From Apoda limacodes (taxonomy: Eukaryota; Arthropoda; Insecta; Lepidoptera; Limacodidae), in the NCBI GenBank assembly GCA_946406115.1, contig OX291550.1, positions 23,536,722 to 23,600,721 on the forward strand: a stretch of DNA of 64,000 bases, read 5' to 3'. Numbering within the stretch: position 1 is the first letter of the stretch; every line of letters begins with the position of its first letter. Of this stretch, positions 20,304 through 29,880 are shown piece by piece. The position numbers and the translations under genes are program-made. Below the pieces are notes generated by a model that searched no databases, was not told the DNA's origin, and saw nothing but the letters and a program-made list of their open reading frames with translations.

Positions 20304-20747
20304 ATGGATACTTATGAAATACGTAAATTATTAAAAAAAATTAATCCATTAGCAGTATGCAATGTTTTTGCTTCAAATCGCATGCCCGTTTTCATATCGT
20401 ATCCATCATATATTGTAAGTAACTTAGATCCTGACACTAAACCAGGATCTCATTGGATTGCTATTCACATAGACAAAAATGGTTTCGGTGAATATTTCGA
20501 TTCATATGGCCGAAAACCAACTGGATATCATAAAATATTTATGCAAAGAAACGCTAAAAAATATTTTTTTAATGCAAAAATGATACAAAATTATTATACA
20601 TCAGTTTGTGGTGAATATTGTTTAGTGTATCTATTTATGAGATCTATTGGTATTTCTATGATGGATTTTGTAAACATTTTTTCAAATAACATTCTGTATA
20701 ATGATCTAATTTTAAGAGCACTTTATAAAGCAATTTTTTTTAAATAA
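20304..20747 (+). CDS. PRO: Adenain-like cysteine protease (maturation protease)
   Basis: Intact, 147 residues from MDTYEIRKLL. An upstream in-frame ATG at 20256 exists, but the family begins near 20304. Catalytic set: His in GSHWIAIHI (20451-20453), Asp in FDSYG (20499-20501), Gln in MIQNYY (20586-20588) and Cys in SVCGEYC (20607-20609); Gln and Cys are seven residues apart as in adenovirus protease. It should mature virion proteins such as the pVI-like one. It is short, lacking a C-terminal extension. Ends just before a shared polyadenylation region. Confidence 0.85.
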   Translation: MDTYEIRKLLKKINPLAVCNVFASNRMPVFISYPSYIVSNLDPDTKPGSHWIAIHIDKNGFGEYFDSYGRKPTGYHKIFMQRNAKKYFFNAKMIQNYYTSVCGEYCLVYLFMRSIGISMMDFVNIFSNNILYNDLILRALYKAIFFK

Positions 20748-20860
20748 ACTTATAGATTTATGAATTTATGTGTTTTATTTCTTGGGAACTTATTAAATAA
20801 AAAACGATATTTTTAACTCAACATTTATTTATTTAATAAACAGTGTTTTACATTCTTAAG
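20748..20860. terminator. Shared bidirectional polyadenylation region
   Basis: 113 bp between convergent genes holds AATAAA on the plus strand (attaaataaaaaac, about 20793) and on the minus strand (reverse of tttatttatttaataaac, about 20825), serving the protease and the minus-strand gene respectively. Confidence 0.55.
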
Positions 20861-21109
20861 CTAAACATAATCTTGAGGACTATAGAAAGATGGTGATAAA
20901 TCTTCTTGCGTGTATGAAATGCACATTTCCTTTTCAAGTCTTTCTTGCTCCAACTGGTCCATCACCGTCAAAATATTAATTTTACGTTCCTCGTATGGTT
21001 GTGATATCGGAAGTGAGTAACCACTAATGAGTAACAAATATTTTCTTTCCGCTTCAAAACACATGTTAAGCAAATCCTTGTCGTATTCACGATCTTTGAA
21101 CACATCCAT
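20861..21109 (-). CDS. Small minus-strand gene at the right inner TIR border
   Basis: 82 residues from the ATG at 21109. An upstream ATG at 21178 would put the TATA box inside the coding region, so the inner start is preferred. The N terminus (MDVFKDREYDKDLLNMC, then FEAERK) resembles PolB exon 1 (MDASDLQNDYFDQQLYELC, then IQEERK): same order, same spacing, and both in mirror positions just inside the TIRs. The rest is acidic and glutamate-rich. Function unknown. Confidence 0.55.
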   Translation of the reverse strand: MDVFKDREYDKDLLNMCFEAERKYLLLISGYSLPISQPYEERKINILTVMDQLEQERLEKEMCISYTQEDLSPSFYSPQDYV

Positions 21110-21130
21110 GGTGTTTGCTGGTGAGAAAAT

Positions 21131-21163
21131 ATTGACTAGAAGTCTTTTGCCCGTCTTTAAATA
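21131..21163 (-). promoter_or_regulatory. Core promoter of the minus-strand gene
   Basis: On the minus strand TATTTAAA (21163-21156) stands 30 bp before an initiator TCAAT (A at 21133), and the ATG follows 24 bp later. The arrangement mirrors the PolB promoter at 3377-3406. Confidence 0.5.
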
Positions 21164-21379
21164 CACTGACTCTGACAATGGCTACTTGTTATTGAATGAA
21201 GCGTGGGGGTAAATCTATTGTTGTTTTTAAGCTTTGGCGTTCTCAGGTAAAAGTACAAAAGTAAGTTTAATAATGTTAAGAAGTTGTAAATGAATGAATG
21301 AAATTAATATCCCCGCTTATCTTTAGTTTCAATGAAGAACTTTTTACAATCACAGTTCATTGCTATTTGTTTTGTAATA

Positions 21380-22352
21380 TTATATATGGGTACTTAGATA
21401 ATGCTGGTCGTCATGTGATTGTGTATAATATTTAACTTTTAAGTCTGCGTATTTCCAATGCTGATCAGATGGTATGTCCTTTATCTTTTTCATATTATAT
21501 ATTTCAATTTTTAATAGGTGACTTGCAGACGCTGTGTCGTCATTATTGGTAGAAATATAAGAGATTCCATTTTCATTGCCTTGACTGACACACGAAGACT
21601 TTGCTTGAGATTTTCTTTTCTTAGGATTTTCAAAAAATGCGTCAATACTTTTGATATTCCGCTTTGTTGTGCTTTTCAAATTTTTTTGAATAGTACAGTC
21701 TTTTTTTTCTTCTTGACTCATATCCAAAGGAAAGTAATAATTTTTTAACGTATAATTTTCCGGGGATAAAGGCTGGAACAATAAAAATTATAAAACAATA
21801 AGTTAATAAAAATGAAATTAATAAAACTGTATTAATAAAATTTCCTTATAGTGCTAATAAGCTCTATTGCTGGGTTAAAGAACAATAAACAAACAAACTT
21901 CACTATTTGATTCGATTGAATAATATACTAACACACATTAATTGCTGTTACAAGCACATAAGAGAAAAAAAAAATTGGAACTCAGTACTTTAACTATTGG
22001 TTAGACGCTAATTATGTAATACCGTTATAAAATAATATACATAAACGTATACACATAGATGGTTCCGACCCCAAGCTAAGTATTAAACTTGTGTTATGGT
22101 AACCAGAAACAACAACCATAGAATAGAATAGACTACATATAAACAACATCCATGATTTGGTAACAAATGTTTAATCATCACAAAAAACACCTGCTCCTTG
22201 TGGGATTCGAACCCGTGACCCTTGGCTCCGCAGTTAGCTGCACTAACCACTTGACCAAACAGGACAATAATAAAACAATTACACACATACATTATGAAAA
22301 AACAATAAAACATACAGTATCGAGAAAATTAAGTAATTAAACTTACCTCCAT
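21380..22352 (-). pseudogene. TIR-encoded spliced small gene, right copy (C-terminally broken)
   Basis: Exon 1 ATGGAG at 22352-22347, donor GTAAGT, SINE-bearing intron, acceptor next to 21772. Here exon 2 is open from the splice site (PLSPENYTLKNYY..., then MSQEEKKDC), showing that the upstream exon is real. An 8-bp deletion (left copy about 3155) shifts the frame and ends the protein after HYLSTHI at 21380. The two TIR copies are thus damaged at opposite ends. Function unknown; PIP-like SIDAFF and the basic cluster are present. Confidence 0.65.
22061..22264 (-). mobile_element. tRNA-derived SINE in right TIR
   Basis: Mirror copy of 2279-2482, with the same A and B boxes, inside the intron of the TIR gene. 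Presence at the same site in both TIRs means the TIRs were homogenised after the SINE inserted. Confidence 0.8.
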
Positions 22353-23231
22353 TTGATGGAATATGAACACAAAACACTGTAGGTATAACTTTGAAACTCA
22401 CGAATAAGACTGCAGTGTGAATTTTACTGTGGTTCCTTATATATATGGTTATAGCCTACATGTCTTTGCGTGTTCTAACAGGATATGACAGAGACCTCAC
22501 ACGAAGGGTAAGATATGAATCAACATCTGAATTTTACGTCGGAAAAAAAAAACTAAACAATAAGCCATCTATTGTTATCACTCAATTCATATTGGCATTG
22601 TAAGTACCTGGTATCGGAATGTTTGCATGACGAAGAGCTTAAATAAATATTTTTAATAGAAAATATTTCTATAGATAACATGTGTCTAATTGTTAACAGA
22701 CCTCCTCGGAAGGGCATTGAAGAAATAATCTGTCGTCTTAATTTTAAAGCTTAAGTTCAAAATAAAGGACACCAAACAATAAGTTATCTATTGTTATCAC
22801 AATCCATATTGGCATTGTAAGTAGCTGTATTTGCTTGTCACAGAGAAAAAATTTCTAAAGATGACGCCTCTTCGTAGTAAAACATGTATCAACCTGTTAG
22901 CAGGGACCTCCCAACAAGAAATAAATCAACGTCTTATTGTTATTACAATTCATTATTACCGGAAATCGTTGCTAGCCACAGAGACTTACAAAAAATTAAA
23001 CCTCAGGACGACGTAGATAAAAGAAACTACTAAATAATGAATTATCTATTGTTGTTAAAAACCATTGTTGACACTGCACGCAGAACATTTCATAGAACCG
23101 CGAATTAAAATAATGAGACCGCGAATAAAGTTGATCCACACGCGAATTAAAATAATTGGACCGCGAATTAAAATAATGAGACCGCGAATAAAGTTGATCC
23201 ACACGCGAATTAAAATAATTGGACCGCGAAA

Positions 23232-24810
23232 ACTCGGTCTTGGCCGGCCTTTTTAGAGTTGCTGAAGTAAATAGCAAAAACGTCCTCATTATTTTGTCAT
23301 GTTCATCTGTTGGGCTGTTGGTACAATTTTTGTTTTTCCTATCTGTACGTTTTGGTATTTAGTGACATTAAGTACCCATTCACTATATGGACTTATTTTG
23401 GAAGAGTAGTTGTTTAACAAAGGCTTCAGAAAAGGATTAATCACAGAACAGCTAAAAAATATCCAATAAAATGGTTCAAAATATCTTCTTGCCTTAAGGC
23501 GCCGTATACTGCACACTATCGCCATCACTAGATATTGTTTAGTTCTTCATATAAACTGTAGTAGTCATACAGAACAAAAAAAATACATAAAAAGTAAGTA
23601 ATCTTTAAATTGAGATATTGTTATCGCCTGTTAATTATTATTGAACATTACGAAATGGCCGTTTAAAGGTATAACAAAAAACATGATTAAAACAGAGTGA
23701 TTTTAAATTAACAATGGCATAAGGGTTTTTTAATACAAAAACTAGTACGGATAGAACCCGGAAATTTCTGGTTCTGTTAAAGGCTAGTCCCGAAATTTTA
23801 TCAGTACCGGTTCCAAATAAGCTAGTACATACATGAATACAAACATATATGCATTTATGAACTTTGTCACATCTGTTTAGAAGCCCGAATATACTGACAT
23901 AATATGTATATATATAATGCTATTATAACAATATTACATACATATAGGTCAAATTAATAACCTTCTTTCTTTTGGAAGTCTGTTATTAAAAACATTGTCT
24001 TTTAAATTCTTCCTAATTGGAACGCACAGACAAACTTGAAATGAAATTCAGAATTCATTTCGATCTCCGTTATTAAATTTTCGTAAGAAGCGAAAATGTT
24101 TTTCCGGCTGCTTTGTGGAGAAAACGAACTTAGCTTCACCGGATTTTGATATAATTCTGTAATAGTACAAATTATCGTGCTTTTGTTTCTCCTGGTTCTT
24201 ATAAAACTTGTTATTCAATTGTTACTGTCACAGGTCAATTTTTTTATTTATTTCTTCATTGACTAAAATTAAATGCTAAGCTTTATCGTTTTGCATGAAA
24301 TTCTAACCTAGTTTATAATACTGCAAGGATCTGTTCGTGATTGGTGGATGGAATGACATAGAGATATAGTTAAGTAGGTATAAATGATGAAACTCTCCTG
24401 TCTTACAGTGACACACAGGCGGAGACGGATATATTTCTCTGATGAAATTATATGATATGGAATCCATTTTTGCATTTACCTCTTTTAAGAATTACCTCAA
24501 GACAAATGTACAGAGAAACAGACGGATAAAAGAATGTAAAAAAGCTACAAGGATTCCATTTTTGTTATTTGTCTCATTTGAAGATGTGACATAAAGCTAC
24601 CGACACATCAACTGCGAAATAGTACATAACTATAACTATAGGTAACGAACAATGAAGTCAGACTAACAGACGATAAGATGTGTATGACGAAACTATACAA
24701 ATCACATAAACACTTGATGATACCTATACAATAAAAGATAAACAGATGGATAGACGTGACTACACTTTAAAAAGTCCTGTTTTGAGATTTGGCTCATTTA
24801 ACCCTTAACT
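23232..24810. repeat. Right flank of the Polinton, duplicated segment
   Basis: Matches 59473 to about 61350 from 'actcggtc' onward. The other copy has about 265 bp extra after 'cttcatata' (59801-60065), and small indels. No gene seen; the short frames at 22996-23528 run across the junction or through non-coding DNA. Confidence 0.85.
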
Positions 24811-25265
24811 GGTATCGTAAATTTGACATGCGTAACTGGTATCGTGGAGGCCGTGCGGCCCGCATAGTATGTTTGCTTCTAGCAAGTAAGTTTTAACTAT
24901 ATTCTTGAATAAATGGTCAGAAATAATAAATCTCAGGCTTGTTGTATGTAATCAAATAGTTTTTATTAATATAAATCGTCCTTCTTCAATACTAGAAGAG
25001 ATCATAAAATAGTATTAACATTTTGATAATATTTTTTTCAATGAAAATTATAGATTAAGAATTTAAAATCAAAAATAACATTATTTTATTTAATCTATAA
25101 TTCGTAAACTAGAAAACAAACGTTTTATAATCTCTAAATAACAACCATATAAAAATTGCTATGCAAAAAAACTTACGTAACTGGTATCGTGGGGCCGTGC
25201 AGACCTTGCATACCTGGGTCCCAGTAAGTGATACAGCGCCAAACGTCCGGCACCCGCCGCGAATG
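24811..25265. repeat. Spacer with direct repeats of 'aactggtatcgtgg'
   Basis: 'aactggtatcgt' occurs near 24816, 24833 and 25179; the last two are followed by 'ggccgtgc'. The AT-rich middle contains an imperfect inverted pair ('ttatagatta' / 'taatctataa'). This may be the end of the pogo-like element that follows or a separate MITE. Confidence 0.4.
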
Positions 25266-25273
25266 GTGACGTA

Positions 25274-26344
25274 ATGAGAATACTTAAAATTAAAGACTGG
25301 TTTAAAACAATAGTTCTACCCTATTTCAAAAAAATTAATAAAGAAAAAACAAAAGTGTTAATTGGGGACAATCTAGCGAGTCATGTGTCAAAGTGGGTGA
25401 TCGAGAAGTGTGTTGAAAACAACATACGTTTTGTACTATTGCCTCCTAATAGCACTTGATTGTGCCAGCCCTTAGATGTGGCATATTTTAAACCGCTGAA
25501 AAACAAGTGGAGTGATGTGCTTTCCGAATGGAAACTTAAAAATAGAGGTGTAGTACCAAAGGATACGTTACCTAGACTGTTGAAAAATTGCCTAGAGCGA
25601 CTTTGTGAGAAAACCACAGAAAACATTAAGGCTGGTTTAAAAGCAAGCGGCCTAATTCCTCTAAGCCGCAACGAAGTGCTCAAAAGACTTCCAAAAGCAA
25701 AGGATACTGCTGCTACTGCCAGCACCAGTTCTCAGGATTGGGTTTCTACTTTTAAAGATTTTTTTATGGAAACCAGAACCGAAGAAACACAAGTGACCAG
25801 AATTAAGAAAAAGAAGTGGAACCTGAAACTAGGTGCTAGTGTTACCAACGAAGAGCTTTTTGAAGATGACAAAGAAAACAAAAACCTGAATACAAAGAAA
25901 AACCAATAAAGATAAAGGCGACAAAGAAGAAGGTAATAAAGGATGTTTGTCCATCTGAAACTGACACGGATGCTACTGTTTCCATTCATGATTCGGATGA
26001 CGACATCGACTTCATTGAAATTGATAGCAACGATGGGATTAATTTCGATGAAACATCTTGAAGCAAAGGTAGCTTTATTGGAGTAAATTTGCTGTACAAT
26101 GAAGGTACAAAAAAAACAAACAGAAAAGAATTATATAGCTCAAGTAATTGACTTAAGTGAGAGCCATGTATTTGTAAAAGTAATGAGAAAGTCAAATAAG
26201 GTTGAAGATACTTACATTTTTCCCCATGTGAAAGATGAACAGTTGATATCTCCTTGTCAGGTAGTGAAAAAAGTTGTTACATTATCGGTGTCGAGAGGGA
26301 GACACCTTTTTCCAAAATCGATAAGACAATATAAATGTAATTAA
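25274..26344 (+). pseudogene. pogo/Tigger-like transposase, C-terminal remnant
   Basis: A DDE-type transposase missing its DNA-binding domain and first catalytic Asp. Visible are LIGDNLASHVSKWVIE (second Asp) and LLPPNST-stop-LCQPLDVAYFKPLK (third Asp), separated by an in-frame TGA at 25457-25459. A further frame (26099-26341) encodes a YIAQVIDLSESHVFVKVMRK tail typical of the C terminus in insect pogo-like proteins. Several stops lie between the parts, so this is an old inactive copy. Confidence 0.7.
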
Positions 26345-27019
26345 TTTTAATTATTTAGTATAAACTGCCGTACTTTTTTTCGGATACTAACCAAATAGTA
26401 GATTCAAATTTACTTTACCTTTTTTGTGATATAGTGCCATCATAGTAGTATGTAAGATTGATCTCATAACTTGATAAGTTTTTAATCATGTCTTTGTTCC
26501 TGTATTTAATTAGCAAAGTTTTTGTTTATATAGATATTTTTACCAATTAAGTACGCTACAAAACGTAGTAAAAAAAATATTTCTTAGAATTTGTTCATTT
26601 TAATAATTAGTAAAAAGAATTTTGTTTCCTAATTTTGTTTTTGATTATTTTAAAAAAAAAAATTTCTTATGGTGTTTGATGTTTTTCCTGACATAAAAAA
26701 CACTTTTTTAAAACAAAAAATGCGTCCCAACTTCCTTTATTGCTTGTGTAACTTAAGATATAGAGGCAGAAACAAAGGTGTCCCTAGTCACCCCCACCTC
26801 TAAGGTAACTTGGAACACCATGTTATAAAAACAAAAAAAAATAGTAAAACGCAGGCCATGTCCCAAATCAGTCATAAACATGAAACTACGACAACTGACT
26901 GAACTAAAGATTAATTGATATATGGGAAATAGCCATTCCCCTGTATTTGACATGTCGTTGAACTTTAAAAGTGGCCCAAGTTCCCCCCTTTGACGGTTCA
27001 TTGCAGTTATCAGAAGCAG

Positions 27020-28430
27020 TAAAGCGTCATGTCTCACCTAGCCAGCACGGATTTCACTGATTTTATTTTAGATGTTTTGAATAAGAAATGGCAAGTAGAT
27101 TCTGTGTATGCTGATTTTGCTAAGGCTTTTGACAAGATCTGTCATCACACACTTTTGTTAAAGCTCTGGCTTCTTGGTATTCACGGTGATTTATTTAGAT
27201 GGATTAAATTATAAATTGAAAGCAGATGTCAAGCAGTTGTTCTAGTAGGATATAGGTCTCAATATAAATATAGTAGCTCTGGTGTACCACAAGGTTCACA
27301 TCTAGGGCCCTTGCTTTTTATATTATATGTCAACGACTTAACAAAAAGTTTGAAAAATTCCAATACACTTCTTTATGCTGATGACACTACGATCTTCAGA
27401 ATAATAGGACATGTAGATAATTGTAAAATGCTTCAAAATGATTTGATTAGCTTTGAAAATTTCTGTGCTACGAACAAATTATTTTTAAATGCTAATACAT
27501 GTCATTTGATAAGTTTCACAAGAAACAAGAAACCTATTCGTTTTGATTACAAGCTAGGAAAAAAGTTCTGACTCGTGTCTCAGAAGTTCGTGATTTGGGA
27601 GTCATTATGGATTCAAACTCTTTTACCCCATATTGATTATGCTTTGTCTAAACCCTATAAGCAACTGGGATTTATTTTACGTGTGAGCAAACCCTTCAAA
27701 AATCCTCTGACATAAAAAAATCTGTACAATAGCTATGTTAGGAGTCACTTGGAATTTGCATGTATGGTGTGGCATCCATTTTTCAAAAATCATATAAGTA
27801 GGATAAGGACATTGTAAAAAAAAATTTAAAAAACCTTAAATTACAGAACTGACCATTTGTTTTCTGATTATACATCCTCTATGCGTCATTATAAACTTTC
27901 CTCTTTGTGCACCCATCAAGTTCTCACTGATGTTGCCTTATTGTATAAGTTATTAAATAATTATATTAATGCACCAGATCTTTTACATAAAATTTGTTTC
28001 CGAGTATCTCGCAGATATGAACGGAGCAATCGCAAAAAATATCTTTTTTCTATTGCAAACAGTAGTTGTTGTTACGTTGCTAACAGTTTATTAAACGAAG
28101 TTGTAGAATTTATAATGATAAATTTTGTAATGTAGACATATTTAGTAATTCTCTACAATGTTTTAAAAAACTAATGTTAAATTGCATAACCTATTAGATA
28201 ATATGTAACTTCACCTTCTTGATTTTATTATTATATTTTTTACTTAATTTTTATTTATCATATTCTACACTTTTTTTTTATTCTTTTCATCCCATTCTAG
28301 AACTTTGTATATGTAGGCTCATTATTTATTTTCGTAGGTATATAATTGTCAAGATAGGGAGCTATAGGTCATTTAACATTAATTATTTTCAATGTAATTT
28401 ATAATTACTGTTCCTTAATAAAAAAAAAAT
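27020..28430 (+). mobile_element. LINE-B (Jockey/CR1-type), 5'-truncated and mutated
   Basis: Reverse transcriptase motifs in order: VYADFAKAFDK (27107 onward), SGVPQGSHLGPLLFILYVND (27276 onward, after a stop), LLYADDTTIF (27368 onward), then a degenerate connection and a C-terminal frame to 28135. It ends in an A-rich tail (about 28420-28430) directly abutting LINE-A. No intact frame. Confidence 0.75.
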
Positions 28431-28431
28431 A

Positions 28432-29880
28432 CAGCGGGAGCTCCGGCGGGCGTTGCTTTCTCTAGACGTTCATAAGTCGAGTGGGCCAGACGGTATACCA
28501 GCAGTAGTGCTTAAGCAGTGTGCTCCTGAGTTATGTCCTGTATTCACGCTTTCCTACCATACTAGGCAATTTCCGTCTTCATGGAAGACTGCGAATGTGC
28601 ACCCGGTGCCTAAAGAGGGCAATAGATCAGATCCATCGAATTATATACCCATCGCTATTACCCCTATCCTCTCCAAGGTTATGGAGCGTGAGATCAACAC
28701 ACAGCTTCTAAGATACCTAGAAGAACACGACCTGGTCAGTGACCGTCAATATGGCTTTCGCCGCGGTCGCTCGACTGGTGACCTTCTAGTGTATCTCATA
28801 CATCGATTGGCACTAGCCATTGAGAGTTAGGGGGAGGCATTGGCATGTAGCCTGGACATAGCGAAAGTGTTCGATTGGGTCTGGCACCGGGGTCTTCTAT
28901 CGAAGTTGCCATCTTACGGAGTGCCCGAGGGATTGTGCAAATGGGTGACTAGCTTTTTGTCCGGCAGACGCATACGAAACGTAGTTGACGGTAGTTGCTC
29001 TTATATCTTATAGCATGAATTGGTGTCCCGCAAGGCATGTTGACATGTTGGTCGTGCAAACAACCCTTGTTCCGTTGTGGAGGAAAATCGCGGAGAACTT
29101 GTGTCTCAAATCGAGACACACTGTTCAAGGTCTCTGAATGGGACGGGTAAGTTTGGTTCGATTCAACCCTACAAAGACACAGTCTGCGCATTCACCGCTA
29201 AGAAAACCCCATTCACTGTAGTCCCACAATTCTAGAACACTCCTCTCTCCATCTCCAAGAGCATTGGGACCCTTGGCGTAGACATCTCCAGCGATGTTCA
29301 GTTCCGAGATCATTTGCAAGACAAGGTGAAGCTGGCGTCCAAAAAACTAGGTGTACTCAATAGAGCGAGGCAGTACTTACGACGGGGCAAAGGTTGCTGC
29401 TTTAAAAGTCACAAGTTCGGCCCCATATAGAGTACTGCTGCCATCTCTGGGCAGGTGCACCCGAATACCAGCTTGGACCTTTTGACTCAGTTCAACGACG
29501 GGCTGTGAGAATTGTCGACGATCCCAAACTCACTTGCCGTATCGAACCCTTAAGTCTGAGGAGAGATTTTGCCTCACTGTGTGTGTTCTACCGCTTGTAC
29601 AATGGGATGTGTTCTGAGGAATTGTTTGAAATGATGCCTACGGCTACTTTGTACCATCGCACCGCTCGCCATCGGCAGGGAATTCATTCTCACACTGTAG
29701 AACCGAAATGGTCGCGTACAGTGCGGTTTCAGAGAACTGTACATGACTATAGTATGGGGTTCTACAAGAAAGAAGTTATTGGATTTTTGAAGGGTCGGAA
29801 AGGCTTGAGTGATACCCATGGTATTACAAGCGTCCATAAGCCACGGTGACCGCTTACTATCAGGCGGACCGTGTGCTTGA
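28432..29880 (+). mobile_element. LINE-A copy with internal deletions
   Basis: It begins 'acagcgggagctccgg', equivalent to 34160 in the best copy, and ends with the family 3' signature 'ggtgaccgcttactatcagg' (29846). The reverse transcriptase frame is open for 28453-28830 (VHKSSGPDGIPAVVLKQCAP ... QYGFRRGRSTG), then has a stop and loses the catalytic YADD region. Its 5' side is cut exactly where LINE-B ends. Confidence 0.8.

Larger units (their letters stand above)
1238..23230 (+). mobile_element. Polinton/Maverick virus-like DNA transposon, decayed
   Basis: Long inverted repeats enclose the diagnostic Polinton gene set: protein-primed type-B DNA polymerase, retroviral-type integrase with chromodomain, FtsK/HerA-type packaging ATPase, adenain-type cysteine protease, and major and minor jelly-roll capsid proteins. 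Total length is about 22.0 kb, or 15.7 kb without the internal tandem duplication, which fits the 15-20 kb usual for the family. The left end starts with AG at 1238, as reported for Polintons, directly after flank that the empty-site copy continues differently. The right end lacks the outermost TIR and any 6-bp target duplication. Several key genes are broken, so it is probably immobile. Confidence 0.95.
21211..23230 (-). repeat. Right terminal inverted repeat (outer tip missing)
   Basis: Inverse of 1321-3340. The outer end stops in the satellite at 'ggaccgcgaa' (23221-23230) and flank begins at 23231-23232. The 83 bp found outside this point on the left (1238-1320) are absent, so the true terminus has been deleted. 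Confidence 0.9.
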
